DNA of 60,421 nucleotides from SAR202 cluster bacterium (lineage in GTDB: Bacteria > Chloroflexota > Dehalococcoidia > Lucifugimonadales > Lucifugimonadaceae), in contig VGZT01000009.1 in the NCBI GenBank assembly GCA_016872495.1, positions 1-60,421 of the forward strand, read 5' to 3'. Positions 34,765-44,124 of the stretch are shown piece after piece; positions within the stretch are counted from its first letter, which is position 1; each line of letters opens with the position of its first letter. The notes beneath the pieces were generated by a model. The model was given only the letters and a program-made list of their open reading frames with translations, had not been told where the DNA came from and did not search any database. A program made the position numbers and the translations under genes.

Positions 34765-35493
34765 ATGCCTCATCGCCAGTTCATATCTGCACCCCCCACC
34801 GAGCGCCGGGCGAGACGTGGGCGCCCACTTACGCCGGCGCAATCAAGCTTCCACCAGGAGGCCGACCCGCCCCGGAGGCCGATCCTCGTCGTCGCCAGCC
34901 TGATCGACCCCGAGCTCTCGGCGCGTGTCCGGGCATATGTTGAAAACACGCCCGGGCTCGAGATGGTGCCGGTTGAGACGGCCGGCCGCCCGGTGGATGT
35001 TTCGGTCATCGAGTACCGGCCGCCTGACCGGATCGCGATGGTGCATGGCTTCGATTCCGCGCGCCCGATTGCGCTCACCGGGCAGTGCACGGACGCGGCC
35101 CTGATCGGGGCCCTTCAGGATGGCGCGTGGGCGCTGTTGCCGACCCGCGCTTCGTCGTTTGAGTTCCTGGCTGCGGTTCGGCAGGTCGCGGGCGGACGGT
35201 GCCCGATCTTGGCCGAGATCGCCAATCGGCCTTCGCTCGCCCACGATATGCGGGCGCGCTTGCAGGCGACCGCCGCATGGCGGAGCAACCCGCTTTCGGC
35301 GCGCGAGGCCGCGATCCTGGCGCACGTGGCGTCCGGGGCCAAGAACGGCGTGATCGGCGCGATCTTCGGGCTCAGTGAGCAGACCGTGAAGAACTACCTG
35401 TCCGGCATCTTGAAGAAGACCGGGACGGGCAATCGGGCCGAGGCGGCTGCGATCGCCGTCAGGAACGGCTGGGTGACAGGCCACGGCGAATAG
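34765..35493 (+). CDS. LuxR-type regulator with an Asp-less receiver-like domain
   Basis: 242 residues from ATG 34765 (ATG 34690 is an alternative with no homology gain). The C-terminal 65 residues are a LuxR/NarL helix-turn-helix: 'LSAREAAILAHVASGAKNGV', 'IFGLSEQTVKNYLSGILKK', 'NRAEAAAIAVRNGW'. Residues about 38-150 follow the NarL receiver layout, but the acidic pair is absent ('ILVVASLID' where IxxVDD is normal), the phosphorylated Asp position is Glu83 ('VSVIEYRPP'), and the conserved Lys is missing ('ALLPTRAS' for xLLKD). So it cannot be switched by phosphorylation in the usual way. Orphan; no kinase nearby. Confidence 0.8.
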   Translation: MPHRQFISAPPTERRARRGRPLTPAQSSFHQEADPPRRPILVVASLIDPELSARVRAYVENTPGLEMVPVETAGRPVDVSVIEYRPPDRIAMVHGFDSARPIALTGQCTDAALIGALQDGAWALLPTRASSFEFLAAVRQVAGGRCPILAEIANRPSLAHDMRARLQATAAWRSNPLSAREAAILAHVASGAKNGVIGAIFGLSEQTVKNYLSGILKKTGTGNRAEAAAIAVRNGWVTGHGE

Positions 35494-35610
35494 CGAGCTC
35501 ATTTGACCGATCGGTCGGTCTCCAACGAGGCTGACTCCGCAGTGCCCGGTGGCAGGACCCCGAGAATCGCGGGCGGCTACGAATTCCGTCTATCCAAGTA
35601 CGGATTGTGC

Positions 35611-35616
35611 TATACT
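35611..35616 (+). promoter_or_regulatory. Extended -10 of the rpsB promoter
   Basis: TGC-TATACT with no clear -35 hexamer at 17 bases. Followed by about 95 bases of leader containing an imperfect CCGAG/CTCGG hairpin, consistent with an S2 leader. Confidence 0.5.
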
Positions 35617-35712
35617 CCCCGAGGCTTTCCGGAGGCTCGGCGACCGGGCGGTTTTGCGCGCGCTATGGCGTCCCGAGCGTTCCTCGATTCATGTTCCAAG
35701 AAGGCGGAATTG

Positions 35713-36591
35713 ATGCAGCAGTCGGTCGAGTCGTCCCTGACAGGCGAAACGCTCACAGTGCGTTCGCTCCTCGAGTCAAGCGCCCATATCGGTCACCCGA
35801 CCAAGCGCTGGCACCCCAACATGCGGCCGTACATCTACGCGAAGCGTGGCGGCGTTCACATCATCAACCCGGCGCGCACGCTCCAGCAGCTGGAACTGGC
35901 CTCGCGCTTCCTCAGCGCCCTGGCGGCGCGCGGCGGCAACATCCTGATGGTCGGCACAAAGAAGCAGGCCCAGGAGACGATCGCCGACGAGGCGATTCGC
36001 AGCGAGTCCCACTTCATCAACCGTCGCTGGCTGGGCGGGCTGATGACCAACTTCCAGACCATCCAGGAGCGGGTCGATTTCCTGGTCCGGATGCAGGAGC
36101 GCAAGGCCAAGGGCGAGCCGCTCGGCCACACCAAGCGCGAGGAGCTTCTGGCGACCGGCGAGATGAACCGCCTCGACAACTACCTGGGCGGCATCAAGAA
36201 CATGACCCGGCTGCCGGACGCGATCTTCATTGTGGACATTGAGAAAGAGAAGAACGCGATCGCCGAGGCCCAGCGCCTGGGCATCCCGATCATCGCGATC
36301 GTTGACACGAACTCGGACCCCAGTCAAGTCGACTACCCGATTCCGAGCAACGACGACTCGGTCAGGGCCATCCGCCTCATCGCTCACCGGCTGGCGAGCG
36401 CCATCCTGGAGGGCCGCGCCCAGTACAAGCGGTCGGAGGAGGAGCGCCTGGCCGAGGTGGCCGAAATCGAGAAGCAGGAGGCCGAGGCTCGGGCTTCCGC
36501 CCAGGCGGCCGCTGCCGCCCGGCTGGCACGCGCACGCGCCGAGGCGATCGAAGCCGATGAATCGGAAGACGACTCGGATAGCAACGCTTAG
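35713..36591 (+). CDS. rpsB: 30S ribosomal protein S2
   Basis: 292 residues from ATG 35713; codons upstream have no homology. Family landmarks: 'LLESSAHIGHPTKRWHPNMR', 'PYIYAKRGGVHIINP', 'NILMVGTKKQAQETI', 'NRRWLGGLMTNFQTI', 'RLPDAIFIVDIEKEKNAI', 'DTNSDPSQVDYPIPSNDDS'. The C-terminal 55 residues are a long charged Ala/Glu/Arg helix ending in an acidic tail. First gene of the rpsB-tsf-pyrH-frr block. Confidence 0.97.
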   Translation: MQQSVESSLTGETLTVRSLLESSAHIGHPTKRWHPNMRPYIYAKRGGVHIINPARTLQQLELASRFLSALAARGGNILMVGTKKQAQETIADEAIRSESHFINRRWLGGLMTNFQTIQERVDFLVRMQERKAKGEPLGHTKREELLATGEMNRLDNYLGGIKNMTRLPDAIFIVDIEKEKNAIAEAQRLGIPIIAIVDTNSDPSQVDYPIPSNDDSVRAIRLIAHRLASAILEGRAQYKRSEEERLAEVAEIEKQEAEARASAQAAAAARLARARAEAIEADESEDDSDSNA

Positions 36592-36603
36592 ACCTCCAAA
36601 TAT

Positions 36604-36619
36604 GGGGAGCTTGCTCCCC
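36604..36619 (+). terminator. rpsB-tsf intergenic hairpin
   Basis: GGGGAG-CTTG-CTCCCC stem-loop just after rpsB, without a U-run; likely partial terminator or mRNA stabiliser, as seen between these genes in other bacteria. Confidence 0.45.
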
Positions 36620-36665
36620 GTTCCTCACGGCGCCACCGGCGCCGCAAGTACGGGTCAGGTACCAG

Positions 36666-37169
<504 letters not shown>

Positions 37170-37178
37170 ACCCGCCTG

Positions 37179-37919
37179 ATGGGCGCCTACGTGTACGAGC
37201 GAATCGTTCTAAAGCTGAGCGGCGAGTCGCTCAAGGGGAGCCGCCCGTCCGGCCTTGACCCAGACACCGTTCGCTTTGTAGCGGAAGAGGTTGCGGCCGC
37301 CGCCCGTGGCGGCGTGCAAGTGGGCCTGGTCGTTGGCGGCGGGAACATCTGGCGCGGTGCCGACTACGAGGCGACTGGCATGGACCGCTCGACCGCCGAC
37401 TCGGCCGGCATGCTCGCCACGATCATCAACGCGCTGGCGCTGCAGGACGCGCTCGAGCGCGCCGGAGTCATGGTCCGGACGCAGACCGCGATCACGATGC
37501 CGTCGGTGGCGGAGCCCTATATCCGTCGCCGTGCGATCCGCCATCTCGAGAAGGGCCGGGTGGTGATCTTCGCCGGCGGCACCGGCAACCCCTACATGTC
37601 GACCGATACCGCGGCCGCGCTGCGGGCCCTCGAGATCGGGGCAGATGCCCTCGTAATGGCCAAGAACAACGTCGACGGCGTATACACGGCCGACCCGCGT
37701 AAGGACGCGTCGGCGACCAAGCTGACGCACATCACGCACCACGACGCATTGCGCCGTCGCCTGGGGGCCCTGGACTCGACCGCCCTTTCCCTCTGCATGG
37801 ACAATACGTTGCCGATCGTCGTCTTTAATATGTTCACACCCGGCAACCTCGTGAAAGTGCTCGACGGCGAGCCGGTAGGCACCCTGATCTCAGAAAAATT
37901 GCCCGCGCCGGCCACCTGA
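37179..37919 (+). CDS. pyrH: Uridylate kinase
   Basis: 246 residues. Amino-acid-kinase fold: '[12 protein letters not shown]' (about 9-20), '[20 protein letters not shown]' , '[20 protein letters not shown]', '[20 protein letters not shown]', '[16 protein letters not shown]'. Phosphorylates UMP to UDP. Start ATG 37179 lies nine bases after tsf stop. Standard length and motifs. Confidence 0.97.
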   Translation: MGAYVYERIVLKLSGESLKGSRPSGLDPDTVRFVAEEVAAAARGGVQVGLVVGGGNIWRGADYEATGMDRSTADSAGMLATIINALALQDALERAGVMVRTQTAITMPSVAEPYIRRRAIRHLEKGRVVIFAGGTGNPYMSTDTAAALRALEIGADALVMAKNNVDGVYTADPRKDASATKLTHITHHDALRRRLGALDSTALSLCMDNTLPIVVFNMFTPGNLVKVLDGEPVGTLISEKLPAPAT

Positions 37920-37980
37920 AAACCGAGAGCGCAGGCGAACCCGATCCGTCCGGCACGAACCAGGAAGGACCAGGCAGGCG

Positions 37981-38538
37981 ATGACCATGCAACAGATCGA
38001 TAGTGCGAAAATCAGGATGAAAGGTGCTATCGACGCCCTCCAGAAGGACCTGTCGAGCGTTCGGACTGGCCGCGCCAGCCCGGGCATGATCGACGGCCTG
38101 ATCGTCGAGTACGCCGGTAGCCAGCTGGCGCTCCGCCAGCTGAGCCAGATCTCCTCGCCGGACCCGCGTACCCTGCTGATCCAGCCCTGGGACCAGGGCT
38201 CCATGGCGGCCATCGAGAAGGCGATCCGGAACTCTGACCTGAGCATCATGCCCAACGTTGACGGGCGGGTCATCCGCCTCAACATCCCCCCGCTCACCGA
38301 AGAACGCCGCAAGGACCTGGTGAAACTGGTGCGAAAGCGGGTCGAGGATTCGAAAGTTGCGGTTCGCAACGTACGACGGGACGTGCTCGAGGGTATCCGG
38401 AAGCTCGAGAAGGACGGCCAGGCGTCGCAGGACGAGTCGCGCCGGGCCCAGGCCGATCTCCAGAAGCAGACCGATGCCGCGGTGGTCCAGATCGATCAGC
38501 TGAGCAAGCGCAAAGAAGAAGAGGTAATGGCGGTCTAG
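37981..38538 (+). CDS. frr: Ribosome recycling factor
   Basis: 185 residues, full length. 'LSSVRTGRASPGMIDGLIVE', 'PDPRTLLIQPWDQ', 'IEKAIRNSDL', 'NIPPLTEERRKDLVKLVRKR' and 'NVRRDVLEGIRKLEKDGQAS' are the family blocks. It splits post-termination ribosomes with EF-G. Start ATG 37981 (a second Met three codons later is possible). Three-base gap to uppS, so the two are coupled. Confidence 0.97.
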   Translation: MTMQQIDSAKIRMKGAIDALQKDLSSVRTGRASPGMIDGLIVEYAGSQLALRQLSQISSPDPRTLLIQPWDQGSMAAIEKAIRNSDLSIMPNVDGRVIRLNIPPLTEERRKDLVKLVRKRVEDSKVAVRNVRRDVLEGIRKLEKDGQASQDESRRAQADLQKQTDAAVVQIDQLSKRKEEEVMAV

Positions 38539-38541
38539 GCC

Positions 38542-39285
38542 ATGCTCACCCAGAAGAAGTTACAGGCCCAGGTCGTCCAGGTCGGAGTCGACCATGGCGC
38601 AATCCCGGATCACGTTGCGATCATCATGGATGGCAACGGCAGATGGGCCAGCGCCCGCAGCCGGCCGCGTACCGAAGGGCACCGCGCTGGCACCGGCAAT
38701 GTGCGCCGGATCGTCCAGCACCTGGCCAGGAAGGGCGTCAAGCACGTGACGCTGTTCGCGTTCTCGACCGAGAACTGGGAGCGGCCGGCCGAGGAGGTCT
38801 CCTTCCTGATGGAGCTGGTCCGGGAAGTCATCAAGACGGAAGTCGCCGAGCTACATCGGCAGGGCATCCGAGTACGCCACCTGGGCACTCTGGACAGGCT
38901 CGACCCGGGCTTTCGCCAGGAGATCGAGAACGCGGTCGCACTGACTGCGCTGAACCAGGGAATGACCCTCAACGTCGCCTTCAACTACGGGGGACGAGAC
39001 GAGATCGTGCGGGCGGTGCGGCGTATCGTCGAATCCCGCGTGCCAGTGGAAGATGTCGACGAGGCACTGGTTCGTCGCCACCTGTTCTGCCCCGAGCTTC
39101 CTGATCCCGACCTCATGATCCGCACCGGCGGAGAGTTCCGGATCAGCAACTTCCTGCTTTTCCAGTCGGCCTACAGCGAGTTCTACTCGACCGAAACCAA
39201 CTGGCCGGATTTCGGACCCGAGGACGTCGATCGCGCGCTGGAAGCCTACGCGCGCAGGCAACGACGCTTCGGCAAGGTCATCTGA
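38542..39285 (+). CDS. uppS: Undecaprenyl diphosphate synthase
   Basis: 247 residues. cis-prenyltransferase motifs: 'HVAIIMDGNGRWA' (catalytic Asp), 'GHRAGTGNVRRIV', 'LFAFSTENWERP', 'FNYGGRDEIVRAV', 'DPDLMIRTGGEFRISNFLL', and 'FYSTETNWPDF'. Makes the C55 lipid carrier for cell envelope synthesis, using isopentenyl units from the MEP genes dxr and ispG downstream. Confidence 0.96.
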   Translation: MLTQKKLQAQVVQVGVDHGAIPDHVAIIMDGNGRWASARSRPRTEGHRAGTGNVRRIVQHLARKGVKHVTLFAFSTENWERPAEEVSFLMELVREVIKTEVAELHRQGIRVRHLGTLDRLDPGFRQEIENAVALTALNQGMTLNVAFNYGGRDEIVRAVRRIVESRVPVEDVDEALVRRHLFCPELPDPDLMIRTGGEFRISNFLLFQSAYSEFYSTETNWPDFGPEDVDRALEAYARRQRRFGKVI

Positions 39286-39297
39286 CCGCCCCGTCCG

Positions 39298-40176
39298 ATG
39301 GCAATGCCCCTCCCGGCGCGCCCAGCCCCGGCCGCCCCGGCCGGTTCAACTCGCGCAGGAACGTTGCGAGCCCGGCTGATCAGTGCCGCGATCGGGATCC
39401 CGATCGTCTTCACCGCCGTCATCCTGAGCTGGCAATCTACGGCCGCACTGGCGGCGACCGCCGCAGTGGCCGTCGGTTGGGAGTCGGCGAGGCTGACCGG
39501 CGCCCGTGGCATCGCCCGCTGGGCGACGATCGGGCTGCCGCTGGCGTGTGTGACGGCCGGTATCGGCTTCGCGTCCGGCGCTCAGTGGCTGCTCTCCGCC
39601 GCGCTGGTCGGAGCAGCAGTTCTTATCGCCGGCTCCCTGGGCGGACTGGGAGCCCGCGGGGTGCGGATCGCCGTGGCGGGGACACTGGTCGCCCTCTACT
39701 TCGGCGCACTCCTCGCGTTCGCTCCGGCAACCAGGGGATCTGAAAGCGGCGGGCCTGCGGTCCTGGCCTTTGCCCTGCTCGTCTCTTTCTCGGTCGATAC
39801 GTCCGCCTACTTCGGGGGCCGCGCCTTCGGACGGAGGAAGCTCGCGCCATCGATCAGCCCGGGCAAGACCTGGGAGGGCGCGCTGATGGGCCTGGCAGCG
39901 GGGTCGGCTGCAGGCGCAGCCCTGGCCATCCTCTTGCCACTGGTGGCGGGCGACGGCCGCATGAATTTTGGCGCCGCGACCGGCGCCGGGCTCGGCCTCG
40001 TCATCGCGGCCGTGGCGGTGGCCGGCGACCTGCTCGAATCCTGGTTCAAACGCAAGGTTGGGGCCAAGGACGCCAGCGGCCTCATACCGGGGCACGGCGG
40101 CGTCATGGACCGGCTCGACTCGTTGGCGCCGAATCTGGCCGTCGTATACTACGCGGCGGCATGGTTGAACGGGTGA
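39298..40176 (+). CDS. cdsA: Phosphatidate cytidylyltransferase
   Basis: 292 residues with about eight helices. CDP-alcohol synthesis signature: 'WFKRKVGAKDASGLIPGHGG' then 'VMDRLDSL' at the C terminus, and 'AYFGGRAFGRRKLAPSISPG' in the middle. N-terminal 20 residues are a Pro/Ala-rich lead. Converts phosphatidate and CTP to CDP-diacylglycerol. Its 3' end overlaps dxr by 16 bases, so the two are coupled. Confidence 0.95.
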   Translation: MAMPLPARPAPAAPAGSTRAGTLRARLISAAIGIPIVFTAVILSWQSTAALAATAAVAVGWESARLTGARGIARWATIGLPLACVTAGIGFASGAQWLLSAALVGAAVLIAGSLGGLGARGVRIAVAGTLVALYFGALLAFAPATRGSESGGPAVLAFALLVSFSVDTSAYFGGRAFGRRKLAPSISPGKTWEGALMGLAAGSAAGAALAILLPLVAGDGRMNFGAATGAGLGLVIAAVAVAGDLLESWFKRKVGAKDASGLIPGHGGVMDRLDSLAPNLAVVYYAAAWLNG

Positions 40177-41306
40177 AACGGGTCGCGATCCTCGGGTCCA
40201 CGGGGTCTGTCGGGACCCAGACCCTCGATATCGTTCGGTCGTTCCCGCAGTCCCTGCGTGTGGTAGCTCTGGCGGCCGGACGCAACGAGCGTTTGCTGCG
40301 CGACCAGGTGCTCGAATTCAAACCGAGCTACGTCCATGCCGGAAGCGGTCGCCTCGATTCGGTAGACGGCGCGACCCAGATAGCGAACCTCGAAGATCTC
40401 GCCTGCCTGTCCGACGTCGACCTGGTGGTCGTCGCCACGGTGGGAGCGGCCGGGCTAAGGCCGACGCTGGCGGCCCTTGGGGCCGGCAAGCCGGTGGCCC
40501 TCGCCAACAAGGAAGTGATCGTGATCGCGGGCGATCACGTGATGGCAGCGTCCAGGGACTCCGGGGCGCCGATCCTGCCCGTCGACAGCGAACCGTCTGC
40601 GGTCTGGCAGTGCCTGGCGGGCGAGTCCGGCGCGGTAGGCCGGCTGATCATCACGGCATCTGGCGGCGCCTTTCGCGGGCGAAGCTGGGACTCGCTCGCC
40701 AACGTATCCCCTGAAGAGGCGCTGAAACACCCGACCTGGACGATGGGTCGCAAGATCACGATCGACTCCGCGACCCTCGCCAACAAGGCGTTCGAGGTGA
40801 TCGAGGCCCACTACCTTTTCGATATCCCGTATGACCGGATCGACGTCGTGATCCACCGGCAAAGCATCATCCATTCGATGGTCGAATTCACCGACGGCAG
40901 CGTGAAGGCGCAGATCGGGCCACCCGACATGCGGTATCCCATCCAGTTCGCGCTGTTCTACCCGGAACGGCAGGCGAATCCGTCCCTGCCCCGCTTCGAC
41001 GCCGCAAATGCCGGGACCCTTACCTTTGAACCGATGGATCCGGAACATTACCCTTGCTTTCAGATGATCGTCGATTGCGGCAAGCGGGGCGGCACGTGGC
41101 CCGCGGTCGCGGCGGGCGCAGATGAGGCCGCCGTTGACCTCTTCCTTGACCGCGCAATACGGTTTACATCGATTCCAGAGGTGATCAAAACGACCCTCGC
41201 CGCGCACCGGCCGATCGCGAATCCCGACCTCGACGACCTAATCGGCGCCGCCGAGTGGGCTCGCGGTCACGCGCTTGCGCTGGCGACGGGTCATGCCATC
41301 CGATGA
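40161..41306 (+). CDS. dxr: 1-deoxy-D-xylulose 5-phosphate reductoisomerase
   Basis: 381 residues, normal length. NADPH site 'VAILGSTGSVGTQTLDIVRS' (about 7-26), 'GKPVALANKEVIVIAG', metal/substrate block 'ILPVDSEPSAVWQCL', 'TASGGAFRG', 'NPTWTMGRKITIDSATLANK' with His for Asn at one place ('KHPTWTMG'), and 'HRQSIIHSMVEFTDGS'. Second step of the MEP pathway. Start ATG 40161 inside cdsA; stop overlaps rseP as ATGA. Confidence 0.96.
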   Translation: MVERVKRVAILGSTGSVGTQTLDIVRSFPQSLRVVALAAGRNERLLRDQVLEFKPSYVHAGSGRLDSVDGATQIANLEDLACLSDVDLVVVATVGAAGLRPTLAALGAGKPVALANKEVIVIAGDHVMAASRDSGAPILPVDSEPSAVWQCLAGESGAVGRLIITASGGAFRGRSWDSLANVSPEEALKHPTWTMGRKITIDSATLANKAFEVIEAHYLFDIPYDRIDVVIHRQSIIHSMVEFTDGSVKAQIGPPDMRYPIQFALFYPERQANPSLPRFDAANAGTLTFEPMDPEHYPCFQMIVDCGKRGGTWPAVAAGADEAAVDLFLDRAIRFTSIPEVIKTTLAAHRPIANPDLDDLIGAAEWARGHALALATGHAIR

Positions 41307-42943
41307 CGGCGCTCTACGGTGTCATAACCTTCCTGGTCGTCCTTGGTCCGCTGGTCATCCTCCATGAACTGGGCCATCTGTTTGCTGCCCGGCTCATGAA
41401 GGTGAAGGTGATCGAGTTCGGATTCGGCTTCCCGCCGCGCGCGTTCGGCCTCTGGACCGGCAGGACCCGTGTCCGGCTCGACCACGACGCCTCATTCGAC
41501 GAAGGCATGTCGAGGGAGGACCTGCGCGTTGGGCGGCAGGTAGCGCTGGTCACCGCAAAAGACCAGGCCGGCCAACTCGTCGTCCGCCACGTGGCGCGCA
41601 ATCAGGCCCGCCCCAAGGGGGCGACCGGCCTCATCAGCGGTAAGCTGCGGGCGATCGAGGGCGATGACCTCGTCATCTCCGAGATGGTCTGGTCGTTCAA
41701 CTGGCTGCCGCTCGGCGGTTTCGTGAAGATGGTCGGCGAGGAGGACCCGTCTTCCGAAGGCTCGCTGGCCGGCAAGAGCCGGCTCGCCCGCGCCTTCGTG
41801 CTGGTCTCCGGCGCGGCGATCAACGCGATCATCCCATTCGTCCTCTTTGCGGCGATCTTCATGGTGCCGCAGGAGCAGGTCTCTGGTCGGGTGGTGATTA
41901 CGAGCGTCTTCCCGGGGTCTCCCGCCGACGGGGCCGGCCTGCGGCAGGGGGACCTGATCCGGAAGGTTGACGGGCGCGACATCGACTCGCTGGCCGACCT
42001 GCAACAGGCCGTCACGCTTCGCCTCGGCGCCGTCAGCCACTGGGACGTCCAGCGAGGTATCCCAGATCCTGCGCCCGAGCCCGGCGGTCCCCGGTTCCAG
42101 TATCGCGGCGGGACCGACCAGATCAGCGTCGTTCCACGCTGGAAGCCGCCGAGTCGTGCCGTCGTCCGGGAGGTCGCCAACGAGGGGTCCGAGATCGCCC
42201 TCTGGAAGGCCCGGCAGAGCGACCCGTTCATCGGCATCTCTGACCGCCTCGTGGTGGTGGAGCGGGCGACCGACACCGTTACCCAGATTTCTCTTCTGAA
42301 CGCGCAGGCCCTGGATGCGCGCCTGGCGGTCGGCGCCACCCTCAAGGTGGTTCGTACCGTCACCGATCCCCTTACCCAGATTTCGATCGAGGACGCCAGG
42401 CGGCACGACGCTTCGCTGGGGACTTCGACCAGGCTGCAGGAGGGCGCGGTCGGCATCACGATCAGCATGACGGAGCCGACACGCGAGAGCATTGCGATGA
42501 ACCCGTTCGCAGCCATCGCCGCCTCGGTGCGCCAGGTGGGCGATGTACTTGTGCTAACCAAGAACGGCATCACCGGAATCTTCGTCGGCAGCTCCAACCC
42601 TCAGCTAGAGGGGCCGGCAACCGTGGGACCGGTCGGCATCGGTCAGCTGACCGGCGAGATTGCGACCTCAGGGGCGGATGGCAAGGCCAAGGTCCTTACC
42701 CTGGTCAGCCTCGCGGCCACGCTGTCGCTGAGCCTGGCAATCCTGAATATCCTCCCGATACCCGCGCTGGACGGCGGCCGCCTGCTGTTCGTGGTCATTG
42801 AATGGGTGCGCGGCGGCCGGCGGATCTCGCCCGAACGAGAGGGTCTGGTACATTTGGCCGGCATGATCATGATCCTGATGCTGGTTACGTTGATCAGCGT
42901 GCAGGACGTCCTTCGCATCTTCCGTGGAGAGAGATTCTTCTAA
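41303..42943 (+). CDS. rseP: RseP-type site-2 protease with large insertion
   Basis: 546 residues from ATG 41303, well above the usual 350-450. Zinc site 'HELGHLFAARL' (21-25 HELGH) in the first helix, and 'NILPIPALDGGRLL' with Asp490 in the last. One PDZ domain (about 195-240, 'VFPGSPADGAGLRQGDLIRK'). Between the first helix and 'LPLGGFVKMVGEEDP' are about 105 residues instead of about 30. After the PDZ are two imperfect repeats ('TDTVTQISLLNAQALDA', 'TDPLTQISIEDARRHDA'). Cleaves membrane-embedded substrates such as anti-sigma factors; an ECF/anti-sigma pair lies 13 kb away. ATGA overlap with dxr. Confidence 0.92.
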   Translation: MTALYGVITFLVVLGPLVILHELGHLFAARLMKVKVIEFGFGFPPRAFGLWTGRTRVRLDHDASFDEGMSREDLRVGRQVALVTAKDQAGQLVVRHVARNQARPKGATGLISGKLRAIEGDDLVISEMVWSFNWLPLGGFVKMVGEEDPSSEGSLAGKSRLARAFVLVSGAAINAIIPFVLFAAIFMVPQEQVSGRVVITSVFPGSPADGAGLRQGDLIRKVDGRDIDSLADLQQAVTLRLGAVSHWDVQRGIPDPAPEPGGPRFQYRGGTDQISVVPRWKPPSRAVVREVANEGSEIALWKARQSDPFIGISDRLVVVERATDTVTQISLLNAQALDARLAVGATLKVVRTVTDPLTQISIEDARRHDASLGTSTRLQEGAVGITISMTEPTRESIAMNPFAAIAASVRQVGDVLVLTKNGITGIFVGSSNPQLEGPATVGPVGIGQLTGEIATSGADGKAKVLTLVSLAATLSLSLAILNILPIPALDGGRLLFVVIEWVRGGRRISPEREGLVHLAGMIMILMLVTLISVQDVLRIFRGERFF

Positions 42944-44100
42944 TGGCGGCTCGTCGAGCTACCAGACAGATATCGGTAGGCGGCGTAAAGATCGGGGGCC
43001 GCAACAACCCCGTCGTCGTCCAGTCGATGACCAAGTCCGACACCCGTGACGTCGCCAGGACGGTTGCCGAGATCAAGGGCGCAGAGGCGGAAGGGTGCGA
43101 GATCATTCGCTCGGCCGTCCCGGACATGGCGGCCGCCGACGCCCTGGTCGAGATCAAGCGGCAGATCTCGATTCCGCTAATCGCCGACATCCACTTTCAC
43201 CACGAGCTCGCCCTGGCTTCGATCAAGAACGGCGTAGACGGGCTTCGCCTGAACCCCGGAAACATCCGGGACGCCGACAAGGTCCGTGAGGTCGTGCGCG
43301 CCGCCCAGAGGGCGCGCATCTCGATCCGAATCGGCGTCAATTTCGGCAGCCTGCCGCCGGTCGGCAAGATCGGTGCGTCCGGCGGCCGCCGCGTAGTGGA
43401 CGGCGTCAACGAGCTTCCTACGATCGCGGAGGCGATGCTCAGCGGGCGGCCCGACGCCTACACGGTCGTCGACCATATGGTCGCCACCGCGCTCTGGGAG
43501 ATCTCGATCCTGGAGGCGCTCGACTTCGACGACATCAAGATCTCACTGAAGGCGTTCGACGTCCCGACCACCGTCGAGTCGTACCGACGCCTCGCCACCC
43601 TGGTGCCCTATCCGTTCCACCTGGGCATCACTGAGTCCGGCACGGTACGGACGGGGTCGATCCGCAGCGCGGTCGGCCTGGGAGTCCTCCTCTACGAGGG
43701 GATCGGAGACACGATCCGGGTCTCCCTGGCGGGCGATTGCCGCGAAGAGGTGAAGACCGGATTCGAGATCCTTAAGTCGTTGAACCTCAGGAACAAGGGG
43801 ACGACGCTGGTTGCGTGCCCGAGCTGCGGACGCGCCGACATTGACGTGCTGCGGTTGACGGCGAAGGTGGACGAACTGCTCAAGGGCCGGGCCACGCCGA
43901 TCAAGGTGGCGGTCATGGGTTGCGAGGTGAATGGCCCCGGCGAAGCGAAGGATGCGGACGTCGGCATCGCCGGTGGCAACGGGCGGGCGGTCATCTTCCG
44001 CAAGGGCGCCAAGGCGCGGGTCGTACCCGAGGCCGAGATGCTCGAGGCGCTCATGAGCGAAGTCGAAAAGGCCGAGGAAGCGCTCAAGGCCCGTGCCTGA
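42943..44100 (+). CDS. ispG: 4-hydroxy-3-methylbut-2-enyl diphosphate synthase
   Basis: 385 residues from ATG 42943, overlapping the rseP stop as TAATG. TIM-barrel domain: 'VVVQSMTKSDTRDVARTVAE', 'PLIADIHFHHELALASIKNG', 'LRLNPGNIRDADKV', 'IGVNFGSLP'. [4Fe-4S] ligands Cys292 and Cys295 ('ACPSCGRADID') and Cys327 ('VMGCEVNGPGEAKDADVGIA'), plus the usual Glu. Reduces MEcPP to HMBPP in the MEP pathway. Electrons should come from ferredoxin or flavodoxin. Confidence 0.96.
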   Translation: MAARRATRQISVGGVKIGGRNNPVVVQSMTKSDTRDVARTVAEIKGAEAEGCEIIRSAVPDMAAADALVEIKRQISIPLIADIHFHHELALASIKNGVDGLRLNPGNIRDADKVREVVRAAQRARISIRIGVNFGSLPPVGKIGASGGRRVVDGVNELPTIAEAMLSGRPDAYTVVDHMVATALWEISILEALDFDDIKISLKAFDVPTTVESYRRLATLVPYPFHLGITESGTVRTGSIRSAVGLGVLLYEGIGDTIRVSLAGDCREEVKTGFEILKSLNLRNKGTTLVACPSCGRADIDVLRLTAKVDELLKGRATPIKVAVMGCEVNGPGEAKDADVGIAGGNGRAVIFRKGAKARVVPEAEMLEALMSEVEKAEEALKARA

Positions 44101-44124
44101 TCCGGGCGCGGGGATCCGAGAAAC

